A stretch of 64,000 bases of DNA, from positions 11,133,511 through 11,197,510 of the forward strand of contig JACBWW010000015.1 of NCBI GenBank assembly GCA_020086605.1, given 5' to 3'. The notes under the pieces were generated by a model. It was not told the DNA's origin. It saw only the letters and a list, made by a program, of their open reading frames with translations, and searched no databases. Shown piece after piece: positions 1-12,839 of the stretch. The first letter of the stretch is position 1. Every line of letters begins with the position of its first letter. The DNA comes from Lanius collurio. Lineage: Eukaryota > Chordata > Aves > Passeriformes > Laniidae. Made by a program: the position numbers and the translations under genes.

Positions 1-1713
1 ATTTCTAATAAACTGGATTTGCATGTAAAAAATCACTTCCAAACAACAACAGGGAGAATAAAAAAAACCTATTAGGTATATCCTAGTATAAAATTAGTCT
101 TCTCAGTTTCACCGTCTAGAGAGTTTGAAGACTACTTCAGTACACAACAGTATGCTGCAAATGAAAATATTTGAACTAATAATTCTGGTTTTCCCAGAAG
201 AGAATGATCTTTTGCAGTAATTTGGCTGAAAATCAGCATCTCTTCTGTGTTCACCTTACTAACAGAAACCTTACTCAAGTTACTTGAGACTAACAAGGAA
301 ATGAGGAAAAAAAATCACAGCTTCCAGCATTGGCTATAAAGGGAGATTCAGTTAACTCCTGTTATTCAATTCCAGCCCTCAGAATGAGAGATCTTATGAG
401 GCACCTCACAAGGCTGCTGTATATTTTTCAATAAAGAAGGTAATATTAGACAAATACTCCTCTGAATTTGCAGCTTATCTGTCTCCGAAGGGTCACACAT
501 CAGCCAGCCTGTGTGACTAAATACAGCTTTCAGTGCCCTGACACAAATGGACGAGCACAGACCCTGGTTCACCAGAAGAGCAGGCAGTGCTTACCCCCTC
601 TGCAGGGAGTATCTGTTTAACGTCTGACACCTTCACACTCACACCCTGCTACACCTCTGATGAGGCCAAACAACTCTGGGGACAGGATTCTTTCTATTCA
701 AAGAAATCATTCCTTTGAAAGCCTGATTGAAGTGCTCCATTTCATCTTTCCAAAACTGTAGAGGCTACCTTTTGTGGCAAACACATGCCTCTGATCCAAG
801 ATTATCCATCAGACCAGAAAATTTCTTGTTGTTTAGTCATCCCCTTTCCCAATGCCTATCTTTTTATCACCCTTCCTTGTAACTCACCAAGGAATGCACA
901 TGAAACAGACAAACATTCACACAGCTCCAACCAATGAAACTACATTTCTAAAGAAAACTGAGACAACAAACTGTTTCCTGAATAGTCAGATGAGAGTTAC
1001 ACAAACTGGTAATAAACAAATACAATCTTAAAGTAATACTAAAATTTCCTAAGCTTCTATGAGTTTTACAGAAACTGTTACTTATTAGGGAAAAAATTGT
1101 TAGTGTCACAGTCTGTATCTATACATGGCTTAGATAATCATCATGCCTGTGTTATGAACTGATCTGTGTCTCAGTGACAGAGAAAAAAAAATAATTAGCC
1201 CATTGATTCTGCATTTGTTCAGATGATGCCCCCTGAGCTGGCAACTAAAACTTCTGAGCCTGTGAACCCTTAGAGATGATGTTGTGCCACTGGACTACAG
1301 CAGATGCTGCTAACAAAATACCCTCCTCTTCACCCAGGAAAGTCGTCGGAATTTAAAAATGTTCAAATGTATTCTTAAAAACCTCAGACAGCTGAGATGA
1401 AATTTAATTCAATCAAACATTAATTACTTAAGGTAACCTGAGATTAATACTCTAAAGCATCTATGTTTACCAATAATAATAAAGCCACTTCAAAAAAAAA
1501 CCCCACAAACTATTCTGCTAGCACAAGAAAACTTTAGTTTTACAAGAAAACTGCAAAAGTAAATGTAACAACTATATAAATTATAGGTATGACATCTTAT
1601 ATTTATTAAAAGACGATGTGCAAACCAGAAAACTCTTAAGTCTTACTGGAAGTTGAAGTGTTACCAAAGCTGGTCTGTAAAACTTGAAAGCAACTGAGTG
1701 AAAATATTCTTAC
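1..1713 (-). other. RAPGEF2: RAPGEF2 intron, 5' part, downstream of exon d
   Basis: This is the start of the intron that follows exon d, cut by the window edge. It is AT-rich unique sequence with short A-runs. I saw no exon, tRNA or recognisable repeat in it. The intron assignment follows from the strong donor at 1709-1713 and the absence of the expected next exon. Confidence 0.85.
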
Positions 1714-1789
1714 CACAATCATTTCAGATGGCTCTAAAACAATGCATTCACATCCACGTCTGAAGCTGCCGGCAGAACGCTTGCCAAAA
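1714..1789 (-). CDS. RAPGEF2: RAPGEF2 coding exon d (cNMP-binding-like domain, end)
   Basis: This 76-nt minus-strand exon follows an acceptor ttgttttgcag, with a ttctaac branch-like motif nearby, and ends at a donor gtaag in phase 0. The peptide reads FGKRSAGSFRRGCECIVLEP and then SEMIV. It matches RAPGEF2 and completes the first cyclic-nucleotide-binding-like domain. In cAMP-binding proteins the phosphate-binding cassette carries FGE followed by A-L and an Arg. Here the Glu is replaced by Lys (FGK), consistent with the family's degenerate, probably non-cAMP-binding site. The next exon (expected to begin V-D-Y-M) was not found between 1 and 1713, so it lies outside the window. Confidence 0.96.
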
Positions 1790-4700
1790 CTGCAAAACAA
1801 AAATATTTCAGTTAGAAAAGAAATCTACAACACAATTCACAAGCATATTTATATCTTATTCAGATATTGTAAAGCAGAGAAAAAACATACATACCTGTGC
1901 ACAAGTTTCACGCATATATGTCCTTCAACAATTAGCTGAGACCCAAGGACAGTAGGAGCCGTCTATTTTGTATTTACATAGTTCCCTAAGAGTATTTGCT
2001 AAATAAGTCCATTAACACCAAAACAAGTGTCAATCAAGAGCTGTCTACTGAAGAGGCACAGCTGATTATGAATTGCATTACAGTTTGATCTAGTATCTTC
2101 TGGCATTACAGTATTAAGTTTCCTAAGCTATCTGCATTTCTTTAACAAAAGCTAACTGGCATACCAAGGAGAGAGTTAAAAGGCTGATCAACTTCAACTA
2201 GCTCTTTTCTACTTAAAATGAATTAATAAAATAAAGAAGATGAGTGTATTCCCAAGTCAGATAGATGAGGACAAAAGGTTGTTCTGCCCTTTCATGACAC
2301 ATTCCCATCACACTGCAAATAATTAAACATGATACTATTTTGTTTCCTGTAGGAAAAAAATGAAAGTTTTTTTATTTTGGTTTCTGGAATGCTCTGCCTG
2401 TATTGGATGAATGAGTGCACTTTCAGGGAACACTGCAAAGAATCCTCAAAGTGCAGACGTGAAGGTGAAGAGCAGAGAACCAGTACATGACTCAGTGAAA
2501 TCCAGGACCTTTACAGAAAGATCCTTAATCACACATCATCGGAGTGGAAGAAAGGCAGCCAGCTAAAGTTTGTTTTGGGTGTGTGGGATTCTTCCTCTGG
2601 CTAAGAATGCCAGGTCAGTGCCAAACCTTTCCCATTGCAGACTGGAGGGCAGGAAACACCCTAAAATGACTGGAACTTCAGGACCCCTCTAAGTTTGCTG
2701 TAACTAATGTACCCTAAAACTGCCGAGAGCCAATATAACTATTTGGCCTTTCCCTTTCTTCCACTTGGCACTGTGCACCCCAGACATGGGGAACCTTCCT
2801 GTCTGAAGCCCCCAGGGCAACACCTTGAAAACCAAACCGATCTCAATAAAATGGTAACATCTGAATTTTAACCAATCCTGGCACGTGGTAAAACACTGAA
2901 GCTACAGTGTTTGTGAAAGATAACTGTTTTAAGCTTTTCTTCCTAGCTCACAAACTGCAGTTCACACACCATTCTGAACAGTCTATCTAGTCAGTTCATA
3001 TCTATGCTCCTGTCCCGCCCGGCCGGCGATTAGCAGAAATGAACAATTTAACTTGCTACCCCAAAGGCTAATCTCTTGACAACAGCACATTTGTAGGCTC
3101 AAAAAGAAGGCAGTCAGATATTGAAAAGAAATGCCAGCTGTGCTTATTCATCAAAATAATAATCGCATTTAATGGTACATGGGACTTTTACAATAGAAAA
3201 AATTTTCCAGAATACTAAGCCTCTTGAAAAGAAAAATTCAATAAAGAAGTCTCTGGACAAAATGCTTATTTTCCTAGAGGCAAACAGATGCTTCATCCTA
3301 CAGTCCAGCAACAAAACACAGAGTTCTTTACTCTACAGTACCATCTTGAATTTTATACAATTTCAATTACTCCTAAAGACACCAGCAAAAGAAGCCATTA
3401 TACTGATTCATTAAACTGTTACAGAAGTGTCAAAACTTATTTTCTCAGCCAATAGCCTGATTCATACTGCTCTTCTTCCTTAAGAAGAGAAAGGAGGACT
3501 AAAGAAAGGAGAAAGTAAATCAACTCACTGACTGAAAAACAAAAATACAAAAAGTGGTGATAAATAGGTAAACTTACTTGATATTCTAGTTGGAAGGAAA
3601 CAAAAATACTCTCTTTCTGCTTAGAAAACACACATTGCTCTATTTTTTGCCAAGCTATTTTTGTAGCCTTGGAGCAGGCACTCATCTCAACAGAAAATGC
3701 ATATACCCTTTTCCACTCCACCTTTCTTCTTCCTCTATTAATGTCTGTACCTATAAACTTTAAACTTCTCTCTGTTGCTAATCACTGCTGACATGCAAAA
3801 GTTTCAAGCTTTAGGGAACACAGTAAAAACAAAAAGCTGCATTTTCGATGTGCTTTTTAATTCTTGAATAACTTACTTAGATTTCACCAGAGAACAGGCA
3901 GTCAACATATTAAGACAGAAGGCGTGAATTCAGTCACTATAAGAAAAATTGTTAATTCTCGTGGCAAATAACTGTGCCATTCCTGGACTATTCAGACTCC
4001 TGTGACAGCATGAAATTTATCAGAGCAGACAGTGCATCACATGTATATACTATCTTTGACCAAAGATCACAAGGCACTTCAGGCTGCAAACAAACGCTCT
4101 AAACTTTGTGAAGTGTTGTAAGAAAGAAGACAAGTAAATCAAGGCAGAAGAAAGATAAATGTCCTTTCAAGTGTTGCAGTTCTCAGATGGCCACACCAAA
4201 TAAACCTCCTGACTTCCCATCTCTGTTGAAAATTCATCACCAGTGAGGAATTCACATAATCAGTGAAAATTAGGGAACTCTCTTGTTTCTGTCCACTATA
4301 TCAGGGCACTTCAGAACTGGCCACTTCTGACTGTGGTAGAACAACCATCAGAGTATTGCATGCCATCTCTTGCAGAACTACACTTGAACACAGGTTTTTG
4401 TTTTGACATGCAACTCTGACTAACACCTGGCATCTCAGGGCATTGCTAATCTTGCTGTTTCAATTCATAGACTGACATCTAAGTCAGTAAGTTGTATCTG
4501 TATTAATCCATCAGTTTCCCACAAGAGCAAAAATAAAAGACCAACAAACCTTATTTCATCCTCCCCAACAAAAAAAGTACTTCAGTGACACTCATCTCCA
4601 AAATCCCTAGCTGCAGTAACTAGCCAATCAGTAGAGGAAGCCATCAAACAAACTTGATTTAATTGAAAACAGGTTATTTAAAATATTAGCATGCAATAAG

Positions 4701-4793
4701 AAGCAAATACCCAACGCATAATACAGCTTGTTACTGAGCTGATAAAAAAGCCCAAACTGTAAAGCCTTTTATAAAATCCTTCATTATAAGAAC

Positions 4794-4985
4794 GAGGCAC
4801 TGGAACAGGTTGCCCAGAGAAGTTGTGGATGCCCCATCCCTGGAATTGCTCAAGACCAGGTTGGATGGGGCTCTTGAGCAACCTGGTCCAGTGAAAGGTG
4901 TCCCTGTCCATGACAGGAGGTTTAGAATTATCTGACCTTTCAGGTCCCTTCCAACCCAAACCATTCTGTGATCCTCTGAAATACC
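4794..4985 (+). mobile_element. CR1 LINE, 3' fragment
   Basis: The sequence starting gaggcactggaacaggttgc and ending near ccattctgtgat is the typical 3' part of an avian CR1 element, including the conserved gtcccttccaacccaaacca terminal segment. It is 5' truncated, as most CR1 copies are. Several long frames through this stretch are products of the repeat, not genes. Confidence 0.93.
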
Positions 4986-5466
4986 AGGAGAAGAACTTCA
5001 TACCCAGGGACCACAAGCAGGCATGTAAGCTGGCTCGAGGGATGTTAGGTATCACACAGAAACAGTACCAAGGAAATAAAGTTTCAGTGGAAGGGCTGAT
5101 AGATTATCTTCTTGATACCAGTTCTATTTCAGTAACTTTGACTAAACAATATCCTTTACTAAATTTTGATGCCAGAATTTCCTTAGAAAGTCAGTTTGAC
5201 TACCCAGATTTGTCACAAAGTAGACTATGTGAGTACTGTCTAGCTAAAGTACAGTGTAGAGAGCCTTTATTAGTAGGTTTCAATAGATCAGGGATTTGAC
5301 AAATTTACTTTTTCCCTTACTGTAGGGTGCAATAAGACTGTGCATATAGAGAACTTAAGCTTAAACACCATATTGGTTTTTAAAATGCAGTAGAGAATTT
5401 TACATGATATACATGTCACATTTGGTTGTATCATACCATTCCTTAATCATTTAAATATTTAAAAAG

Positions 5467-5491
5467 TTAATAGGCTTATTAAGCCTATTAA
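5467..5491. repeat. 25-bp near-perfect palindrome
   Basis: Two 12-bp arms, ttaataggctta and taagcctattaa, are exact reverse complements separated by a single T. I recognise no element around it. Confidence 0.9.
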
Positions 5492-5944
5492 TTTCAACTC
5501 CTAAATACAGTTTGTTTGCAGCTATTAAGTCAATATTATACCTGAAAGAATCACGGATTTGCAAGTATTTTCTCTAAATTGGTGATGTGCATAAGAGAAT
5601 TTCACCAAAGGAAGCTAAGGCAGTGTAAAGGTATCTCTGCAATTGTAGCTGTCACTATGGGATGCAGAGGTTCTAACAGTAATTTAGAAAGCCAGAAGGG
5701 CTGCCTGGTCTGGATATTGCCACCTCACCTAAGTTCCCCAGAGAACCTTGTTTTGCAGCAGCTTTTCCAACACTTTTCTTCCCTGCTACCACATAAGCTC
5801 TGACTTGAGGTTCCCCAAGTATTAAGCTTCACAGATGCTCTCCTCAGCACCTGTCCCAAAGATAATTTCACTTCTGGAGTCCTTTTCTATCACAGTACTT
5901 GCATTCCCACAGGGATTCTGAATGCATGACGTGAATATAAACCC

Positions 5945-6075
5945 ACTTTAATTTAAAAAAACTAAACAACAACACAACCAAAAACAAACTCCCCCCCCCA
6001 AAAAAAAACCACCAAAAAAACCCTACCAAAAAAAAAAAAAAAAAACCAAAAAAATACCCCCAAACACAAACAACT
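5945..6075. repeat. A/C-rich low-complexity block
   Basis: About 130 bp consist almost only of A and C on the plus strand, with a C-run near 5989-5999 and an 18-nt A-run at 6028-6045. It is a simple sequence block of the polypurine/polyamine-base type and contains no gene. Confidence 0.9.
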
Positions 6076-9000
6076 ACTTAAAGATATATAAAACAATATT
6101 CTTTACAGGAATCCACTTTACAGTAGACAGCTAGGTATTCTAGGTATTTTCCCCAAGCAATATCTCCCTAACTATACTACTCCTTTAAACAACTGACAAA
6201 AAGTCTAATTTCCCACTTGACTATTCAAAAGCATTTTTTCTAAATAAAGTCATTAGTATGAAAAAACCCCTCATTTTCTCACTATGTATTAAAAGCAGGT
6301 ATTTTAAATCATGTAAGTAGTTTAAAATTTCATTTACATTTTAATGCGTTCTTAAATTGAGTTTACAGTGATCAGAGGTGACAATTCCCTTATCCATAAG
6401 TGTATCTTACTACACACATATCTCAGCTTACAACTTGTTATACTGAAAACATACACAGCTGGCTAAAGAACAGAGGTATCAGTTTTCAGGTTTCATGCTT
6501 GTTAACAGAAGACAAGTTTTAAATGAAAGTTAAGGGTTTCCATGTTTCCCAAATTTATACTCTCAATTTTCATTTTAAAAACCCTTTACTATTATAAAAC
6601 TACAGTAGTATAAATATGTCTGTAGCTAACAAACAACAACCAAATAATTTAGGACCACTGCCTGCATTTATTCACTTTCAAATTCAATAGATTTACTAAT
6701 AAAACAAAACAACAAAGTACTTCAATAAAATGAAACATCTAAAGCCACAAGCAACATACAACTTTTTATAAGCACTTACACATTGAGACAGCCAAAAACT
6801 TGCAGATATTGAGGTGACTTGTTCTATTCTTTCTCTTATCATCATGACATTGGAGGACAAGACAGTTTTCTCCAGACACGAGCCATCCATTTCCCCAGGT
6901 CCCCAGACATCCTCGTACATGCACACACAGATGCTCTTTTCAAAGCTCGCAGGAGAGGCAGCAGCTACCGAAGAGGGAATGTTTCTCTATCAGCATTCAG
7001 CCCTGTCCCCTCACCCTGGGCCTCCACATTCCTGTTTTCACATCAACCCAGCTCCCAAATGGAAAGTTATTTCTCAGCACTGGAATGTAAATGCATTCAT
7101 CAAAAGTGATGCAGGATCTGAAGAAAACTTCACAACACCAAGAAAATGGTTTTCAGTGTAAGCCCTTCTCTTTCTTCCTCTTAAAGACCAAAGATCACTA
7201 ACAGAAAACTCAATTTCACAAGCTACAACTATTTTTGCAAAAAGGACACACACAAGTTTAGGGTTTCCTCTACAATGTAATGCTAACTTTTATTTCTTTT
7301 GATATTCCCTACATTATATTAGCTTAAGATTTCACTAAAACTATTTCTAATTCTCACAAGGAAAGCTCCACAAATTACGGTCATCTCTATGGTGCACATT
7401 CTTCAGAGCACAACACTGTTATCGTTTTATGTATATGTAAATGCAATATTTTGAACAAAGGTGCTCGTTGAGAATAAAATCTGTTTAATTGACATTTCCT
7501 CTGAATCAAAAAGTATTTTCCTTTTAGACATGTTCTAATGAAAAGAAAAATACAAGTAGCAAATTTTGTTTCTCAAGTTCTTAGAATCTTCTAGGATATA
7601 TATGCAAGGAAATAAGTTCCATACAGATTTTGTTGTTTTTTTTTTTTAATAAAGATATTTAGAATATAATTAAAGTAGAAATGCAATGCATGAATACTGC
7701 AATGATTTATGCCAAAACTCTAGGAATCATATATTCAAAAACTTTCTTTGTTTTGAAGTTTTCAAGTGGGATGTACAATGCATTTAATATCACCGCTGTG
7801 CAATATTTGCCAATGCAGAACATCTAAATAAACATGGAGATTAAAATAAACATTATCCCTCACCCACCTTCACTGCAACCAATCCTTATCTGCTCAAGAC
7901 TGTACAAGAATAAATCCATAAGCACAAGGCTATGCACAGTTCAGTGTAGTTCCTCAAGCTTTTAACATATTCATGACAAAAATGGATCTTAAGTTACATA
8001 AACCCGATACTTCAAAGCTCTTTTTGTGAAAATTACATTGCTTCAGTTGACATCTACATTTAGGAAAATCATAGAAAACAACCAAAATGAAATACAGAGG
8101 TATTACAAGAAGCATATCTAGAATTTGAAGTTATGTAAGCCAAAGTGTCTTCATTTGCTCTTAGGTAGCTCTCATCCTGAAAATGCTATTATTACCATCA
8201 CCATTTACATTCAAATGCTATCTACTGCATTTCCAATCTTCCCTCTATCTGCAGTTCTCAGTATCAGAGCAGAGAGGAGTCTCCATTCCATTGGATGGAT
8301 CATTTGCTGCATGTCCCACCTGCACATGCCACTTCCTCACAGCAGTGCCATGACCTCAGTCATGGCAGGCACCTGCTTTCAATCACTGCATCAATTAGTA
8401 TCTGATGATACAGAAGCAAATATGAGCAGAATGTCTGTTCTCCAAAAAATTCCCAAATCAAACCATGATGCAATAATCAGCATTCAGCTTGCAATGACAT
8501 CAAAATGTTAGTTAGTTAGATTTAGTTGTAAAGCAAACCAGTGACATTGAATTCCTTGATGAAATATAGAGCAGTTTTAAGCAGATGTCTAGATGGGAAA
8601 CAAAATGGGGGCTATTTTCTATCTGTCATTTAGAAAGATGATAAGGGATTCAGTCAGGTTTGTCCTCATGCATCTTTTTCATTAAAAATCACCCTATTTC
8701 ATTCTGGTATGTCCAGATTAGAATAAAAAGCATGAGTCCCTCTACATGGTTTGTTCCAGTCAAACTAAGTTTAGCTGAGTTTCACATCAGTGTGCTCTGA
8801 AACCCAGACCTCCACCCAACTCATCCTTGCCAGGGATGAAAAACAAGAACATTGCAATTAAAAAGCTCATGTACATGCACAGACCATTCCCAGGGGAACA
8901 CTTAAGTGCTCTGATGAAAACTAAATTTGGCATGGCCATTTTCTGACCCCTCAGAAAAAAAGACAGAGCCCTTCATGCATGCAGAGCCACTCTAACGTGA

Positions 9001-10820
9001 ACAGCACTCCGCTGGGGATAATGCAAGCAGGGAAGGCAGCAGTGGGTTTCCCCACACTTAGAGGTCCACGCTGGAAACTCTGAAAGCAAGAGTTTGTCAA
9101 CTGAAAGACAGAACATCAAATTATCTGATAATATAGGCTGACTTCTCTGATTCTCATTTGAATTAGTACCTGTCTTTTAGGAAAAGCAAGTAAAGATGCA
9201 AGGGAAGTCCACGATGCTTTTGACTATAATGACTCTTTTTAATTAAAATGTAGTGGCCATCTGCATATCAAAATAATAACTAGACTAGTTTTTTTTCCTT
9301 TTAACTTATTTAATTTCTACAATGTTATTCTGTTTATAGTGTTTATTTTTTCAGCAAGAGCAAGTAGCTGCTTTACAGAAATGCTCTTCAGTTTAAAGGA
9401 AAATTGAGATGCTGGCAAGTGGAATACAAGTTGAAGAGGCATTTGCAGACCTGTCACTACTTGCAAATCCTGGAGACATGAGCTCACTGCATACCGTGGA
9501 TAAGGATGATTAGGCTTATCCAATGTCAATGATAGCTTAGATGTTTACAGGCTCAGATACAACAGCTCATGTGTCAGGGAAGGGACTCACTTGCAGTATC
9601 ACAGCTAACTACACGCCACTTATTAATACCTGGGAGGAGTATTTCACAGGAGAAAAAAGCCCCAGACACCAGTGCAGCTCCTTGCTTGACTTAGGATCCA
9701 AACCACCCGCTGCCTTTGGGGGAAGAGGAATCAGGGTGCCGAGGATAATAACCCTGGCACTGCAGCAGGAGGGTGCGAAGAACCCAGCAAGCCAGACAGA
9801 GAGAATGCCTGCTGACTAACCAGACCACGCTAAAATTATAGAATAAGCACATTTATAGTAAATTAATGCTTTAAATAATTCCTGCTAAAAATGTGTAGAA
9901 GTTAAACTCCAGCCGAAAACTTTAGTAAACCTCTTCAGTATTTTGAACACTTTTAGTTAGCATCCTTACACAGATGACAGACTATAGTGCTTTATCTACG
10001 TAATACTCACAGGGATTTAATTCTTATGCAAATGCAACCCACATCAGAGGTTGCATTAATCTGCTAATTTATAGCTGACTACTGAAAGCACTTCAAAAGA
10101 AGTTCTGAAAACCCACAGTGAATAATTTGAAATTAGCTAGATTCTGGAGGTTTGCGTCTATAGGAAGTCCTCTCAGGCAACCCTGAAACATTTGCTTTAG
10201 GATCTTCACACAGTTTTTCTTTTAGAACAGACTACTGTTTTGGAAAGTGGGGTTAATTTTTAAATTTTACCTGGTTACAAGAGGAAGCATGGTAGCAAGT
10301 TTGCTACTTTAGGTAGAAAAATTCAGTAATTGTGCAAATTCACATTTGTTGCTTTTCACTTTATCTTTTCATAATGCTATATTAAAACTAAAACATTAGG
10401 CTGAAAAATGGTTAAAAAACCAATCTTGAAAAAGTGCCATTAAGAATAATAAATTGTTTCACAAATGTACTGTAAAAAGGGTAGATGCTTAGGGTCTTTG
10501 TAGCAGCAGGTGATCCTCAACACTTCAGACTAGAACACCACTCAGCATTCCTTTACCACTCTTTTGTATATGCACAACACAAAACAAATGTGTTGATGGC
10601 ATTTTCCTGTTGAAGTCAAGATCTATGTTCAGCTTTGCATCATCTCTAGTACCAAAAGCTAGAACGCAGGTACCTCATCAGAACACCTGGGAATAGATCC
10701 TTCTTTGGGAAAAATTACCCATATTTTATTTTAAAATTAGAAGTTCTCATATTATTATACCTCAGAAAGCATTCAAAGATGAAAGGTTTTTCCCTAACCC
10801 ACTTTTTTTCTTATTCTTTC

Positions 10821-10836
10821 AAATAAATAAATAAAT
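10821..10836. repeat. (AAAT)4 microsatellite
   Basis: Four perfect aaat units follow a pyrimidine-rich stretch. Confidence 0.95.
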
Positions 10837-12820
10837 GGTTTGAATAAGCACAGCTTTGCTTATGCTTCATGTTAATGACGTCTGTGTTACCATGGAGATT
10901 ACTGTGACATCACAAGATCTACATAATGGTCTCAAAGAATAAGAAGTTGTTGGAAAACATTACTTAAGAGGCAAGACCTTGTCTAAACACAGCTTGGCTT
11001 ATTAACATTCATGAAATTCATTAAAACAGAGGAGTATTTTTCCAATGTCATACAAAGACTTTAGATGTTATTTTCTAAATGAAGACTTTTTATATTGAAA
11101 AATACATAATAAGCATTTTAAAGGCCCCCTAGAGACTTTCATAATTAAGGTATTACAAATTGTCTGCTTTTTTAAATTACTAAAATAACTTGACATGTCA
11201 TCTAGGTTTTTAGAAGTAAAATAGGACCATACACATTGACATTTCCCACACACACATAACATCATACAATAAAACCAATTCATTCACCTGGAGAGCTATA
11301 CTCATTACCTAAATAACGAGTTTCCATAAATCTGTTAGTGTACCAAGCAGAGGTATTCAAGATAAATTTGTATACTTGTCAATGAATAAACAAAGTAAAT
11401 CAATGGAGTAGTAGTAACAATTTTGGTTTAGCTATTTATATTATAATATGCAAATAAATTAACATGTTGTACTATGTCTTGTATCCCTTGATTCATTTTT
11501 CAGAAGCATTTGAAAATTTTAGCATCAGTTAAAAGAAAACTCTCAAACATTTTCAAATCTTCTACCATAAGGAGTAACATTTTGTTAAAAAGACCACTTG
11601 CAGAAGAATTATAGTAGTGGCCTCATGCTAAGAATCAAGAAAATATTTCTAATTCCTTCCAGTTATTCTACAGTCCTCCAAATACATAAGTACACATCCT
11701 TACTTCATCTTATCAAGATTGTCCTTCAGCAAAATTAAGTTTATGAAAGTTTAGATCCTGTGAGTTTCACATGTGGCAAAGAAAAGGCAGTGTCCTCTGT
11801 CCCCTCTCCCCACATGGATGTAACTTCTCCCTTTGGTATTCTTTATGCTATTGTTGCACACAGTTCGTTTTGTTATTGTTTTGAGGTAAGCAATGACCAG
11901 ATGGCTTCAGTTCATTACACTTCTAAAACTTCTCCAGAGATCCTGAGAGCACATAAAACAAACAGGGTCTTCCTCTGGACTTCAGCAAGAGTCTTATGAT
12001 GCAGTTTTCCCAAGTAACTGAAGTGGGCTTTGGTGTTTTGCAGGTTTGTACTAAAACTCAAAAGCTTAAGTACTATTACATTGAATCAGAGGGAAACTTA
12101 AATCAGAAGAGACAGATTACATAATAGGACATCTCACCAGCTGCAATATCAACTGCAAAAAAGCATCAATTATCTCCAGATAGATACCTTTAATTAACAA
12201 TGTGAGCAGTAGTGGATACCCCAATATAATGGGTCTCATATTTAACTTCTAAATAACTATTTACTTTATAACACAGGGAGTTGTTCCCTCCTTAATTCCT
12301 CAGAAAGAGTTCTCAATTTTTTCCACAGCCTCATGTGCATGCAAGTAATTTATCATCATTTCAGAAAACAGCTTTTTAATATTAAAATCAAGACTGAAAT
12401 TTTAGAAAGAAAATATTAGTAAAAGTGAAAGTTGTTGAAATTAAATATATATCACATAATTATAATGTACAGAAGATCAGTAAAAGCAAAAGAAAAGATG
12501 AACAATGTTTCCAAAATTGGTTATATGTTGTTCTCAATGACTTCAAATTGTGGCATGCTCCATTAGAGACCCTAATGCTGGGATTAGAAAGGTGCCTCCA
12601 GCCAATGAGACACAAAATAAACTAAAAAGAAGAGTCAGCAATGAAACCATACTGTTTCAAGGCCAGCTTTTACTGCAGCACATTTTAGGAACCAGGCAAT
12701 TAAGTGAATAGCACCAAAATTTTTCTACAATGAAAATGTATACAATGTCTTCAGGAAAAAATTGACTGTTTTCAGTGGAATTAATCTTTTTTGCACCCAG
12801 CTGGCAGAGGGGATAATAAC

Positions 12821-12839
12821 AAAAAAAAAAAAAAAAAAA
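12821..12839. repeat. 19-nt A homopolymer
   Basis: Uninterrupted A-run, with no recognisable retrocopy preceding it. Confidence 0.95.

Noticed and set aside
4678..5299. Overlapping frames of 77-133 codons on both strands
   Set aside because: They run through the CR1 fragment at 4794-4985 and reflect repeat composition, not a gene.
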